Positions 35,221 to 44,877 of a stretch of DNA of 64,000 nucleotides are shown piece by piece. The notes under the pieces were generated by a model. The model was given only the letters and a program-made list of their open reading frames with translations, was not told where the DNA came from and did not search any database. The stretch lies in the NCBI RefSeq assembly GCF_900111455.1, contig NZ_FOIE01000001.1:62001-126000 (forward strand), read 5' to 3'. This DNA comes from Geodermatophilus poikilotrophus. Its GTDB lineage: Bacteria > Actinomycetota > Actinomycetes > Mycobacteriales > Geodermatophilaceae. Position 1 is the first letter of the stretch, and each line of letters opens with the position of its first letter. The position numbers and the translations under genes are program-made.

Positions 35221-36696
35221 GTGAGCGAGCACGGTTCGTTTGATCAGCACGCGTCCATCTACGACGACACGGACACCGGGAGCGGTCGCAGCGCGGTGCG
35301 GATCGCCTCCGTGGCCGCGCTCGGCGGCTTCCTCTTCGGCTACGACAGCGCGGTGATCAACGGCGCCGTCGCCGCCATCGAGGACCGGTTCGAGGTCCCC
35401 TCCGCCACGCTGGGCTTCGCCGTGGCCTCGGCCCTGCTGGGAGCGGCGGCGGGCGCGCTGACGGCCGGGAGGTTCGCCGACCGCTTCGGCCGGCTGTTCA
35501 CGATGAAGGTCGCCGCGGTGCTGTTCCTCATCAGCGCCCTGGTCACCGGACTGGCCCCCAACCTGCTGATCCTGATCATCGGGCGGATCATCGGCGGCGT
35601 CGGTGTCGGCGTCGCATCCGTCATCGCCCCCGCCTACATCGCGGAGGTCGCCCCCGCCCGGATCCGGGGTCGCCTGGGGTCGCTGCAGCAACTGGCCATC
35701 GTCACCGGCATCTTCCTGTCCCTGCTGGTGGACTTCGCCTTCGCCAGCGCCGCGGGCGGATCACGGAACGAGTTCTGGTTCGGCCTCGAGGCGTGGCGGT
35801 GGATGTTCCTCGCCATGGCCGTCCCTGCCGTGATCTACGGCGTGCTGACCCTGACCATCCCCGAGTCGCCGCGGTACCTCATCGCCACCCACCGGATCCC
35901 GGAGGCGCGGCGGATCCTCAGCACCCTGCTGGGCGAGCGTGGCCTCGACATCAAGATCGAGCGGATCCGGGAGACGATGGAGCGGGAGACCCGGCCGTCC
36001 TGGGCCGACCTCCGCGCCCCGCGGTCCGGTCTCCTGCCGATCGTCTGGGTGGGCCTGGGCCTGTCGGTCTTCCAGCAGTTCGTCGGGATCAACGTCATCT
36101 TCTACTACTCCAACGTCCTGTGGGAGGCCGTCGGCTTCAGCGAGAACGACTCGTTCATCATCACGGTCATCACGTCCGTGGTGAACATCGCGACCACGCT
36201 GATCGCCATCGCCAGCGTCGACCGCTTCGGCCGGCGGCCGCTGCTGCTGATCGGCTCGGTCGGGATGGCGGTCACGCTCGGCACGCTGGCCGTCGTCTTC
36301 GGCACCGCACCGCTGAACGCCGACGGCGCACCGGTGCTGTCGGACGTCACCGGGCCCATCGCGCTGATCGCCGCGAACCTGTTCGTGGTCGCGTTCGGCA
36401 TGTCGTGGGGGCCGGTGGTGTGGGTGCTGCTGGGGGAGGCGTTCCCCAACCGGATCCGCGCCGCGGCGCTGGCCTTCGCGGCGGGCGGTCAGTGGGTGGC
36501 GAACTGGCTGATCACGGTGAGCTTCCCCTCGCTCTCGGACATCTCCCTCAGCCTGGCCTACGGCCTGTACACCGTCTTCGCGATCCTCTCGCTGCTCTTC
36601 GTGCTGCGCTGGGTGCGGGAGACCAAGGGCGTGGAGTTGGAGGACATGCACGGCGACACCAGTGCAGTCGCCGGCGACGTGCGTCGCTCCGGCTGA
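35221..36696 (+). CDS. Sugar porter family MFS transporter
   Basis: A 491-aa, 12-TM sugar:H+ symporter. Family signatures: GGFLFGYDSAVINGA in TM1, GRFADRFGRLFTM in the TM2-3 loop, IAEVAPARIRGRLGSLQQL, PESPRYL at the end of TM6, QQFVGINVIFYYSNVLW in TM7 and DRFGRRPLLL in TM8-9. GTG 35221 is preceded by CGGAGGGGGATCCG. It probably imports glucose or a similar hexose for the glucokinase directly upstream. Confidence 0.92.
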   Translation: MSEHGSFDQHASIYDDTDTGSGRSAVRIASVAALGGFLFGYDSAVINGAVAAIEDRFEVPSATLGFAVASALLGAAAGALTAGRFADRFGRLFTMKVAAVLFLISALVTGLAPNLLILIIGRIIGGVGVGVASVIAPAYIAEVAPARIRGRLGSLQQLAIVTGIFLSLLVDFAFASAAGGSRNEFWFGLEAWRWMFLAMAVPAVIYGVLTLTIPESPRYLIATHRIPEARRILSTLLGERGLDIKIERIRETMERETRPSWADLRAPRSGLLPIVWVGLGLSVFQQFVGINVIFYYSNVLWEAVGFSENDSFIITVITSVVNIATTLIAIASVDRFGRRPLLLIGSVGMAVTLGTLAVVFGTAPLNADGAPVLSDVTGPIALIAANLFVVAFGMSWGPVVWVLLGEAFPNRIRAAALAFAAGGQWVANWLITVSFPSLSDISLSLAYGLYTVFAILSLLFVLRWVRETKGVELEDMHGDTSAVAGDVRRSG

Positions 36697-36804
36697 CGGC
36701 CGTTCCTGCGTTCGCTCCCCGGACGGTGTGCGGATCCGTGGTCCGGCGGCCGGTCGGTTGCCTAGACTCTCCTCCCCGGAGGTCGACGCGCGGAGGTCGA
36801 TCAC

Positions 36805-37272
36805 ATGCGCAGGTATCTCGTCGTCGCGAACCAGACCCTGGGCGGTCGGGAACTCCGGGAGGAGCTCCGCAGACGTGCGGTGGCGGGGGAGTCCTCGTTC
36901 TACGTGCTCGTGCCCAACACCCGGGCGGCGCACTACCACGTCGTGCCGGCCGCCGGTGGCCTGGTCCCCATGCCGAGCATGGCCACGGGCTACGGCGGGC
37001 CCGAGACCGACGAGGAGGCGACCGAGGAGGCCCGGGGGCGGCTGTCCCGGATCCTGGCCGAACTGGCCGAGCTGGGGGTCGAGGCCGAGGGGCACCTGGG
37101 CAGTCCTCAGCCGATGGCGGCCATCGAGGACGCCCTCAGCGGCCACCGCTTCGACGAGGTCATCGTGGCGACCCTGCCCAAACGGGTCTCGCGCTGGCTC
37201 GGCTCGGACGTGCCGCACCAGGTCGAGCGCCGCTTCGGGCTGCCGGTCACCACGGTCGTGGGTCGAGCCTGA
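36805..37272 (+). CDS. Universal-stress-like small protein
   Basis: A 155-aa protein with a USP/nucleotide-binding-like alternation of strands and helices. MRRYLVVANQTLGG is the first strand, SSFYVLVPNTRAAHYH the second, FDEVIVATLPKRVSRWLGSD a later strand-loop resembling the USP phosphate loop, and GLPVTTVVGRA the last strand. Similar short proteins are common in actinobacteria and uncharacterised. ATG 36805 with a weak upstream purine stretch (cggagg). Confidence 0.75.
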   Translation: MRRYLVVANQTLGGRELREELRRRAVAGESSFYVLVPNTRAAHYHVVPAAGGLVPMPSMATGYGGPETDEEATEEARGRLSRILAELAELGVEAEGHLGSPQPMAAIEDALSGHRFDEVIVATLPKRVSRWLGSDVPHQVERRFGLPVTTVVGRA

Positions 37273-37771
37273 CCGGGAGACCCGACGCGGGCGGCACCAC
37301 CGCCGCCACCGGAGTGATCGGGAGGGATCGCCGTCGCCGCCTGCCGTGCAGGCACCAGCCCCCGTCTCCACCCGCCGACCCACGGGCGGAGCGGACCGGA
37401 GCCCCCGGCCACCACGTGCGTCACCGCGCCGACGTGCACGGTGGCGCACGTGGCTGCCGAGCGGTGCGCGAGTCGTCCCCGTCGCTCCGGAGCGCCCGGA
37501 CGCCTCGAGCCGGCGGGGCGGGGAGACACGAAGTGCCCGGTGACCGTGGGCCGGGTCGTCCGCAGACTGGGGTCATGCCGACGGCGACCGCAGCGACCGC
37601 GAGGCGCAGGTCCGGCGCGCACACTGCACCACCTCGGGGCGAGGACCGACCACGTGGGCCCAGGACGACCGCCCTGCGCGTGGCGGTGCGACGCGGTTCC
37701 GCCCGGCGTGACCGCGCGGGCTCCCCGAGGGCCGTTCGACGCCTCCGACCCGACGTCACGAGGAGCCTGGG
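37273..37771. other. Gene-free stretch
   Basis: About 500 bp with no frame showing conserved features. It contains the ribosome-binding and promoter region of the aminotransferase gene at its right end. Confidence 0.45.
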
Positions 37772-39166
37772 ATGACCACCTCGATCGAACAGCCTCCGGC
37801 CGGTGTACCGGACGCGACGGCGGCCCGCGCCGCTGACCACCTCTGGATGCACTTCGCCCGCCAGGGCCGCCACCCGGAGACGCCCGTCCCGGTGATCACC
37901 CGCGGGGAGGGGGCCTACATCTGGGACAACCGGGGCCGGAAGGTCCTCGACGGCCTGTCCGGGCTGTTCGTCGTCCAGGTCGGGCACGGGCGCCGGGAGC
38001 TGGCCGAGGCGGCGGCGAAGCAGGCGGCCGAGCTGGCGTACTTCCCGGTGTGGGGCTACACCACACCGGTGCAGGCCGAGCTGGCCGAGCGGGTGGCCGA
38101 CCTCGCGCCCGGCGACCTGAACCGCGTCTTCTTCACGACCGGCGGCGGAGAGGCCGTGGAGTCGGCGTGGAAGGCCGCGAAGCAGTACTTCAAGCTGATC
38201 GGCAAGCCCCAGAAGCACAAGGTGATCAGCCGGGCGGTGGCCTACCACGGGACCCCGCACGGTGCCCTGGCCATCACCGGGCTGCCCGCCATGAAGAAGG
38301 ACTTCGAGCCGCTGGCCCCGGGCGGCTTCCGGGTGCCCAACACCAACCTCTACCGCCACCCCGAGTTCGCCGAGGACCCCAAGGCCTTCGGCCGCTGGGC
38401 CGCCGACCGGATCGAGGAGGCGATCCTCTTCGAGGGCGCCGACACCGTCGCCGCGGTGTTCCTGGAGCCGGTGCAGAACTCCGGCGGCTGCCTCACGCCT
38501 CCGCCGGGCTACTTCGAGCGGGTCAGGGAGATCTGCGACAGGCACGACGTCCTGCTCGTCTCCGACGAGGTCATCTGCGCCTTCGGCCGGCACGGCGTGA
38601 CCTTCGCCTGCGAGAAGTTCGGCTACACGCCCGACCTGATCACCTGCGCCAAGGGCATGAGCTCCGGCTACGGCCCGATCGGCGCGATGATCGCCTCGGA
38701 GAAGGTCGTCGAGCCCTTCCTGCGCCCAGGAGTGGCGTTCCCGCACGGGTACACGTTCGGCGGCCACCCCGTGGCGGCGGCCGTCTCGCTGGCCAACCTG
38801 GACCTCATGGAGAGCGAGGGGCTCAACCAGCGCGTGCTCGACAACGAGGCGGCGCTGGGTGCCACCCTGCGCGAGCTGCTCGACCTGCCGATCGTCGGCG
38901 ACGTCCGCGGCGACGGCTACTTCTGGGCCGTCGAGCTGGTCAAGGACAAGGCCACCCGGGAGACGTTCGGCGCCGCGGAGCGGGAACGGCTCGTCCGCGG
39001 CTTCCTGCCCGGCGCGCTGTTCGACAACGGCCTGTACTGCCGCCCCGACGACCGCGGCGACGTGGTCGTCCAGGTCGCTCCGCCGCTCATCTGCGGCCAG
39101 GCGGAGTTCGACGAGATGGAGCAGATCCTGCGGCACACGCTGACCGAGGCCCAGGGCCTGGTCTGA
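37772..39166 (+). CDS. Class III (omega) aminotransferase
   Basis: A 464-aa PLP-dependent fold-type I transaminase, close to the omega-amino acid/beta-alanine:pyruvate and putrescine group. It shows the cofactor loop FTTGGGEAVESAWKAAKQYF, the PLP Asp in LVSDEVICAFGR and the Schiff-base Lys294 in TCAKGMSSGYGPIGA. Such enzymes move a terminal amino group from a diamine or omega-amino acid to pyruvate, giving L-alanine and a semialdehyde. The next gene is alanine dehydrogenase, which would regenerate pyruvate; this supports pyruvate as the acceptor. Confidence 0.88.
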   Translation: MTTSIEQPPAGVPDATAARAADHLWMHFARQGRHPETPVPVITRGEGAYIWDNRGRKVLDGLSGLFVVQVGHGRRELAEAAAKQAAELAYFPVWGYTTPVQAELAERVADLAPGDLNRVFFTTGGGEAVESAWKAAKQYFKLIGKPQKHKVISRAVAYHGTPHGALAITGLPAMKKDFEPLAPGGFRVPNTNLYRHPEFAEDPKAFGRWAADRIEEAILFEGADTVAAVFLEPVQNSGGCLTPPPGYFERVREICDRHDVLLVSDEVICAFGRHGVTFACEKFGYTPDLITCAKGMSSGYGPIGAMIASEKVVEPFLRPGVAFPHGYTFGGHPVAAAVSLANLDLMESEGLNQRVLDNEAALGATLRELLDLPIVGDVRGDGYFWAVELVKDKATRETFGAAERERLVRGFLPGALFDNGLYCRPDDRGDVVVQVAPPLICGQAEFDEMEQILRHTLTEAQGLV

Positions 39167-39273
39167 GGAAGGACCTCCCTGCCCCCCACCGCGCCGCGAC
39201 CGCACCCGACGTCCCGACCCGCGACAACCGCCCCGGTGCGACCGCACCGGCCCTCGACCGGAGGAGATCGGCC

Positions 39274-40404
39274 ATGAGCACGCCCGTCGTCGGAGTACCG
39301 ACCGAGATCAAGGACAACGAGCGGCGGGTGGCGCTCACCCCCGACGGTGTCGTGGAGCTGGTGCACGACGGTCACCAGGTCGTCGTGCAGGCCGGTGCCG
39401 GCGTCGGGTCCCGGTTCGCCGACGACGAGTACGCCGCGGCCGGCGCCAAGGTCGTGCCGACCGGCGACGAGGTGTTCGACGCCGCCGACCTCATCGTCAA
39501 GGTCAAGGAGCCGGTGCCCGCGGAGTACGACCGCTTCCGCCCGGGCCAGCAGCTGTTCACCTACCTGCACCTCGCTGCCGACCGCGGTCTCACCGAGTTC
39601 CTGCTCGAGCGGCGGATCGACTCCATCGCCTACGAGACCGTGCAGACCGCCGACGGCAAGCTGCCGCTGTTGACCCCCATGAGCGAGGTCGCGGGCCGGA
39701 TGGCCGTGCAGGCCGCCGCCCACCACCTGGAGAACCCGGCAGGTGGAGCGGGGATCCTGCTGGGCGGCGTCCCCGGCACCCCCGCGGCGAAGGTCCTCAT
39801 CATCGGCGGTGGGGTGGCCGGCACGGAGGCGGCGAAGATCGCGCTGGGGATGCGGGCCATCGTCCGGGTCCTCGACACCAACCCCAGTCGACTGGCCTAC
39901 CTGTCCGACATCTTCGGCGGGCGGCTGGACCTGGTGACGCCCAACCGCGCCCGGACGGCGGCCTACGTCGCCGAGGCCGACGTCGTGATCGGCGCGGTCC
40001 TCGTGCCCGGCGCCAAGGCACCCAAGCTCGTCAGCAGGGAGATGATCGCCGCGATGCGCCCGGGCAGCGTGGTCGTCGACATCGCGATCGACCAGGGCGG
40101 CTGCTTCGAGACCAGCCGGCCGACCACCCACTCCGACCCGACCTACGTCGAAGAGGGCGTCGTCCACTACTGCGTGGCCAACATCCCCGGGGCGGTGGCC
40201 CGTACCTCCACCCTGGCCCTGACCTCGGCCACGCTGCCGTACCTGGTCCGGGTCGCACGGCACGGCGTGACCGGTGCGGCCCAGGCCGACCCCGCCCTGC
40301 GTCTCGGCCTCAGCACGCTCGACGGGCGGCTCGTCAACCAGTCGGTCGCCGAGGCCCACGACGTGCCCTTCACCGACCCCGCCGAGCTCCTCGCTGCCCG
40401 GTGA
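39274..40404 (+). CDS. ald: Alanine dehydrogenase
   Basis: A 376-aa NAD-dependent L-alanine dehydrogenase (L-alanine to pyruvate + NH4+ + NADH). N-terminal VGVPTEIKDNERRVALTPDG, catalytic Lys in VKVKEPV and His in YLHLAAD are present. The NAD-binding GGGVAGTEAAKIALGMRA and the conserved VVDIAIDQGGCFETSRPTTH and ANIPGAVARTST segments follow. Length is typical. ATG 39274 has GGAGGAGATCGGCC upstream. It sits 107 bp after the aminotransferase in the same direction. Confidence 0.95.
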   Translation: MSTPVVGVPTEIKDNERRVALTPDGVVELVHDGHQVVVQAGAGVGSRFADDEYAAAGAKVVPTGDEVFDAADLIVKVKEPVPAEYDRFRPGQQLFTYLHLAADRGLTEFLLERRIDSIAYETVQTADGKLPLLTPMSEVAGRMAVQAAAHHLENPAGGAGILLGGVPGTPAAKVLIIGGGVAGTEAAKIALGMRAIVRVLDTNPSRLAYLSDIFGGRLDLVTPNRARTAAYVAEADVVIGAVLVPGAKAPKLVSREMIAAMRPGSVVVDIAIDQGGCFETSRPTTHSDPTYVEEGVVHYCVANIPGAVARTSTLALTSATLPYLVRVARHGVTGAAQADPALRLGLSTLDGRLVNQSVAEAHDVPFTDPAELLAAR

Positions 40405-40704
40405 GACGTCGAACGGGTATCCCGGTCACGGTCGAGGAGGGAGGGGAACGCACCGGGATCCTGCTGGCTCGAGCGACGGCACGGCTCGGTGCCGCGGTGG
40501 GCGAGGAGCGGGCGGACGGCGTGGTGACGACACGCGGCTGCGCTCACCGGGCAGGCCCTGGTCCACTGGCGGGGGCTCCGGGGTTCCGGTAGGCCTGCTG
40601 CTGGCGAGACGATCCGTCGGGACGACACATCGTGCACACGAGGAGCTGCCGGGCGAGGCGGGTTCCGGCCGCCCCCGGGTGGCCTGGCATGAGAGGGCGC
40701 TGCC
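40405..40704. other. Intergenic stretch between ald and the NADH dehydrogenase
   Basis: 300 bp. Short overlapping frames show no conserved features. No strong hairpin separates the genes, so read-through transcription remains possible. Confidence 0.4.
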
Positions 40705-42123
40705 ATGGGTGCGAAGGAGACCGGGAGGCACCGGGTCGTCGTCGTGGGGGGCGGCTTCGCCGGGCTGAACGTCACCCGCGGCCTCGCCCGCGCCGACGTC
40801 GACGTGACGCTGGTGGACCGGGCCAACCACCACCTCTTCCAGCCGCTGCTGTACCAGGTGGCGACGGGCATCCTGCCGCCCGGGCTCATCGCGCCGGCGC
40901 TGCGGGCCGTGGTCAAGCGGGAGAAGAACACGCGCGTGCTCCTCGCGGAGGTGCAGGACCTCGACCTGGACCGGCAGGTGGTCGGCGCCCGGGCACCGGA
41001 CGGGCGGCTGGTCGAGCTGCCCTACGACACCCTCGTCGTCGCGGCCGGGGCGACGCACTCCTACTTCGGCAAGGACCAGCTGGCCGAGTACGCGCCGGGC
41101 ATGAAGACCATCGAGGACGCCCGGTACCTGCGCGACGGGATCCTGGCCAAGTTCGAGATGGCCGAGATCGCCACCGACCCCACCGAGCGGGCGGAGTGGC
41201 TGACCTTCGTGGTGGTCGGGGCCGGACCGACGGGCGTCGAGCTCGTCGGGCAGATCGCGGAGCTGGCCCACACCGTCCTCCCGCGGGACTACCGCTCCGC
41301 GGACACCCGCCAGGCCCGGATCATCCTGCTGGAGGGGGCCGGGGCCGTGCTGCCCCCCTTCGCGCCCAAGCTCCAGGCGTACACCCAGCGGCGCCTGGAG
41401 GAGATGGGGGTGGAGGTGCGGCTCAACACCCTCGCCGTCGACATGGACCACGAGTCGATCACGGTCCAGGGACCGGGCGGGCGGGAGACGATCCGGACGC
41501 GCACGCGCATCTGGGCCGCCGGTGTCCAGGCGTCCCCGCTGGCCCGGGCACTGGCCGAGGCCGCCGGCGTCGAGACCGACCGGGCCGGCCGGGTCCCGGT
41601 GGGTCCCGACTGCACCGTGCCGGGCCACCCGGAGGTCTTCGCCATCGGCGACATGGCGTCGCTCGACAAGCTGCCCGGGGTCGCCCAGCCGGCCATCCAG
41701 GAGGGCAAGTACGTCGCCCGGGTCGTCAAGGACCGCCTCGCCGGCCGGCAGACGCCGCCGTTCCGGTACTTCGACAAGGGCACCATGGCCACGATCGGCT
41801 ACCGCTCGGCCGTCGCCGACGCCTTCGGGGTGAAGGTGACCGGCTTCCTCGCCTACGCCATGTGGGTCTTCATCCACGTGCTGTACCTGGTGGGCTGGGG
41901 CAACCGGTTCGGCACCCTCTACACCTGGGTCCGCGCGCTGTGGCTGTCCCACAACCGGGGCAACCGGATCATCGCGTTCCAGGGGGCACAGCAGGAGGTG
42001 GCCGGGGGCGAGGCACCGGCGGCCCGGCCCCCGACGATCCTGCCCCGGACAGCGCCCAGGGCCGCCCCCGATGCCGAGGAGGCCATTCCTGGCGCCCCCC
42101 GGGAGGCCGGCGGCGCCGGGTGA
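40705..42123 (+). CDS. ndh: Type II NADH dehydrogenase (NDH-2)
   Basis: A 472-aa FAD-containing membrane-associated NADH:quinone oxidoreductase. FAD-binding VVVGGGFAGLNVTRGLA near the N-terminus, NAD-binding VVVGAGPTGVELVGQIAELA mid-protein and the FAD-contact FAIGDMASLDKLPGVAQPAI are clear. The C-terminal amphipathic region (AMWVFIHVLYLVGWGNRFGT) is the usual membrane anchor. After residue ~440 a Pro/Ala-rich tail is added. It oxidises NADH without proton pumping. Placement after ald and before an aldehyde dehydrogenase suggests it drains NADH from those reactions. Confidence 0.9.
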   Translation: MGAKETGRHRVVVVGGGFAGLNVTRGLARADVDVTLVDRANHHLFQPLLYQVATGILPPGLIAPALRAVVKREKNTRVLLAEVQDLDLDRQVVGARAPDGRLVELPYDTLVVAAGATHSYFGKDQLAEYAPGMKTIEDARYLRDGILAKFEMAEIATDPTERAEWLTFVVVGAGPTGVELVGQIAELAHTVLPRDYRSADTRQARIILLEGAGAVLPPFAPKLQAYTQRRLEEMGVEVRLNTLAVDMDHESITVQGPGGRETIRTRTRIWAAGVQASPLARALAEAAGVETDRAGRVPVGPDCTVPGHPEVFAIGDMASLDKLPGVAQPAIQEGKYVARVVKDRLAGRQTPPFRYFDKGTMATIGYRSAVADAFGVKVTGFLAYAMWVFIHVLYLVGWGNRFGTLYTWVRALWLSHNRGNRIIAFQGAQQEVAGGEAPAARPPTILPRTAPRAAPDAEEAIPGAPREAGGAG

Positions 42124-42382
42124 CCCGGGGGCTCTGGGGCTCGGAGGACCATGCTCGCCCGGTGGGTCAGCCGGGTGGCCCAGCCCGGCGTGGCCGCCTG
42201 CGGCACCTGCTCACGGGTCCCGCTGCTGGGGCCCGGAGCACCGCGGCCGACGAGGGGCCCCGACGCCGGAGGCATCCCCACGGCCGTCGACCGTGGGTCC
42301 GTGCGGACGGTCCGACGCACGGCACACCGAGCGGCCCGGCTCGGCCGGCCGACCCCGCCCCACCGAGGCACTGGAGCAGTCC

Positions 42383-43912
42383 ATGTCCGAGCAGAGCGTC
42401 CTGAGCCCGCCCTCCGGCGCGACGTCCCCGCCTACCCGGCTGATGCTGATCGGCGGGAACTGGGTCGAGGCCGCCGACAGCGAGTGGCGTGAGATCACCA
42501 GCCCGGGTCGCCGCGGCCACGTCCTCGCGCGCGTCCCGCGCGGCAGCGCCACCGACGTCGACCGTGCCGTGACCGCCGCCCGGGAGGCGTTCCCCGCCTG
42601 GCGCGACCAGCACTTCACGGAGCGCCAACGGGTGCTGCTGAGGATCGCCGACGCCCTCGAGGGCCGCGGCGAGGAGCTCGCCCGGGTCACCGCTGCCGAC
42701 ACCGGGAACGCGCTGCGCACCCAGGCGCGACCGGAGGCGGCGCTGCTGGTCGACCTGTTCCGCTACTTCGGCGGGGTCGCCGGTGAGGTCAAGGGCACGA
42801 CCCTGCCGGCCGGGGCGTCGCAGCTGCAGTACACGCGGCAGGAGCCGCTGGGGGTGGTCGGCGCGATCCTGCCGTGGAACTCGCCGCTGATGATCGCCGG
42901 GTTCAAGGTCCCGGCCGCCCTGGCCGCGGGGAACACCATCGTGCTCAAGGCCGCCGAGGACGCCCCGCTGTCGATCCTGCTGATGGCCGAGGTGTGCGAG
43001 GAGTTCCTGCCCCCGGGCGTCCTCAACGTGGTCACCGGTACCGGCCGGGCCGCGGGCAACGCCCTGGTCGAGCACCCCGGCGTCGACAAGATCTCCTTCA
43101 CCGGCTCCACCGAGGTGGGGCGGGGCATCGCCGCCAAGGCAGGGGAGCGGCTGGCCCACCTGTCCCTGGAGCTGGGCGGCAAGAACCCGTCGATCGTGTT
43201 CCCCGGTGCGGTGACCGACGAGCTGATCGAGGGGCTGGTGCTGTCCTCGCGGATCAGCCGCCAGGGCCAGAGCTGCACCGCCGGCTCGCGGCTCTTCCTG
43301 CACCGCGAGGTCCACGACGAGGTGCTGGCCCGGCTGAGCGAGCGGCTGGGTGCGATGACGGTCGGGGACCCGCTCGACGAGGCCAGCGACATCGGCGCGG
43401 TCATCAACGAGACCCAGTTCGACTCGATCCGGGGCTACCTGGAGGACGGGCTGGCCAATCCCGCGCTGCACGTCGAGGTGGGCGGGCTGCCACCGGAGAG
43501 CGGTCCGCTGGCCGAGGGGTTCTTCCACGTGCCCACGCTGTTCTCCGGCGGCGACAACAGCTTCCGGCTCGCCCGCGAGGAGATCTTCGGCCCCGTCGTC
43601 GTCGCCATCGCCTGGACCGACGTCGACGACGTCGTCCGCATGGCCAACGACACCGCCTACGGACTGGGGGCCTACGTCTGGAGCCACGACATCGACCTGG
43701 CGATCACCACCGCGCACCGCCTCGAGGCCGGCTGGGTGCAGGTCAACCAGGGCGGGGGACAGGTCGTCGGCCAGTCCTACGGCGGCTACAAGCAGAGCGG
43801 GATCGGCCGGGAGGTGTCCCTCGAGGGCATGATCGCCGGCTTCACCCAGACCAAGCAGGTCAACGTGCGCCTGGGCTCCGGAGCGACCCCCGCGCCGCGC
43901 ACGGGACCCTGA
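42383..43912 (+). CDS. Aldehyde dehydrogenase
   Basis: A 509-aa NAD(P)-dependent aldehyde dehydrogenase. Landmarks are PWNSPLMIAGFKVPAALAAG, FTGSTEVGRGI (nucleotide binding), catalytic Glu263 in LELGGKNPSIVF, nucleophile Cys298 in GQSCTAGSRLF and EEIFGPVV. The overall pattern (..QVNQGGGQVVGQSYGGYKQSG) suits enzymes oxidising semialdehydes or aryl/alkyl aldehydes; the exact substrate is open. ATG 42383 has only a weak Shine-Dalgarno. In context it probably oxidises the semialdehyde formed by the class III aminotransferase. Confidence 0.9.
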   Translation: MSEQSVLSPPSGATSPPTRLMLIGGNWVEAADSEWREITSPGRRGHVLARVPRGSATDVDRAVTAAREAFPAWRDQHFTERQRVLLRIADALEGRGEELARVTAADTGNALRTQARPEAALLVDLFRYFGGVAGEVKGTTLPAGASQLQYTRQEPLGVVGAILPWNSPLMIAGFKVPAALAAGNTIVLKAAEDAPLSILLMAEVCEEFLPPGVLNVVTGTGRAAGNALVEHPGVDKISFTGSTEVGRGIAAKAGERLAHLSLELGGKNPSIVFPGAVTDELIEGLVLSSRISRQGQSCTAGSRLFLHREVHDEVLARLSERLGAMTVGDPLDEASDIGAVINETQFDSIRGYLEDGLANPALHVEVGGLPPESGPLAEGFFHVPTLFSGGDNSFRLAREEIFGPVVVAIAWTDVDDVVRMANDTAYGLGAYVWSHDIDLAITTAHRLEAGWVQVNQGGGQVVGQSYGGYKQSGIGREVSLEGMIAGFTQTKQVNVRLGSGATPAPRTGP

Positions 43913-43951
43913 CGGGCGCCGCACCACCGTCGACCGGACCGAGGAGGACCG

Positions 43952-44131
43952 ATGGCCAGCTACACCGCGACCGCGATCTGCGAGGGCGACCACTGGGTCA
44001 TCGACGTCCCGGGTGTCGGTACGACCCGGGCCGACAGCGTCGACGACATCGAGGAGATGGCTCTCGACCTGGTCGTCGCGATGACCCACACCGCCCCCGA
44101 GGAGGTGCACGTCCAGACGCGCATCGTCTGA
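43952..44131 (+). CDS. Small HicB-like protein
   Basis: A 59-aa protein, ATG 43952 with a strong GAGGAGG upstream. The sequence ICEGDHWVIDVPGVGTTRAD followed by SVDDIEEMALDLVVAM matches the strand-strand-helix of HicB-like antitoxins (substrate-like W-x-V-x-V-P, then T-x-AD-S-x-x-E helix). No DNA-binding tail and no HicA-like toxin gene are next to it. It follows the aldehyde dehydrogenase by 39 bp. It may be a stand-alone regulator of unknown function. Confidence 0.7.
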   Translation: MASYTATAICEGDHWVIDVPGVGTTRADSVDDIEEMALDLVVAMTHTAPEEVHVQTRIV

Positions 44132-44365
44132 CCCGGCCAGCCGCGGTCGGGCCACGGCGCCGGAAACGGGGCCGGACTGCTCCGATGGCGTGGTGGGGGC
44201 GGGCGCACACGTGGTGCCGCCGGTGGTGGGACCGGGGCGTGCGGACCGTCACGCCCCGACGTGCGACCCGGACGCCCAGCGCGGTCGTACGGTGGAGGCA
44301 GCCGTCGAGACGCCGACCCGTCTCCGGCGTTCCACCACACCGACGAGAAGCGCAGAAGAGCGACA

Positions 44366-44662
44366 GTGTCCAGCGAACCCGAAGACCTCGGCACCACCGG
44401 GTCCGGTCCCTCCGGGCCAGGGCAGACCCCGGCCGGGCCGGCGGACGGGACGTCCGGATCGGCAGCCGCACCGGGCTGGACCTGGCGCCTGGTGCGCAGC
44501 CTGGTGCTCCTCGACTCCTGGTCCCCGGACAGCCACCGGCTGAGCTCCCCGCAGGCCGCACGGAGGCACCTGCGCACCGAGTGGACCTGCTCCGGCGACC
44601 TCACCGAGGCCCAGGCTGCCGCCCTGGTGGCCCTCGACGAGACGACGGCCTGGAAGGCCTGA
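44366..44662 (+). CDS. Small uncharacterised protein
   Basis: About 98 aa from GTG 44366. The N-terminal 35 residues are Gly/Pro/Ser-rich and probably disordered. The C-terminal part (WTWRLVRSLVLLDSWSPDSH..EAQAAALVALDETTAWKA) is predicted to be helical. The start is uncertain, with a weak Shine-Dalgarno. Codon third positions are G/C as in neighbours. No family recognised. Confidence 0.5.
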   Translation: MSSEPEDLGTTGSGPSGPGQTPAGPADGTSGSAAAPGWTWRLVRSLVLLDSWSPDSHRLSSPQAARRHLRTEWTCSGDLTEAQAAALVALDETTAWKA

Positions 44663-44700
44663 CCCGCCGCCGCGGGTGAGGAGGCCGGGCGCCCGGCGAC

Positions 44701-44764
44701 CGGTGCACGCGCACCAGCAGGTCCTCCTGGGCGGCCCGCCCGCGCGCCGGGCGGTGCACGCGCA
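44701..44764. repeat. Direct repeat upstream of the permease
   Basis: Two identical 13-bp copies of cggtgcacgcgca (44701-44713 and 44752-44764) stand 51 bp apart, about 115-175 bp before the permease start. Each contains the palindrome gtgcac. They could be regulator-binding half-sites. Confidence 0.45.
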
Positions 44765-44877
44765 TGCCGCGTCACCGAGCGGAGTCGTTGTAGTAGCGCG
44801 GTGCTGATGGCCCCCCCATGCTTCTTGCGAGTTCACGCCTGACCCCCACCCACTCGTACTCACACGAGGGAGCGGAC

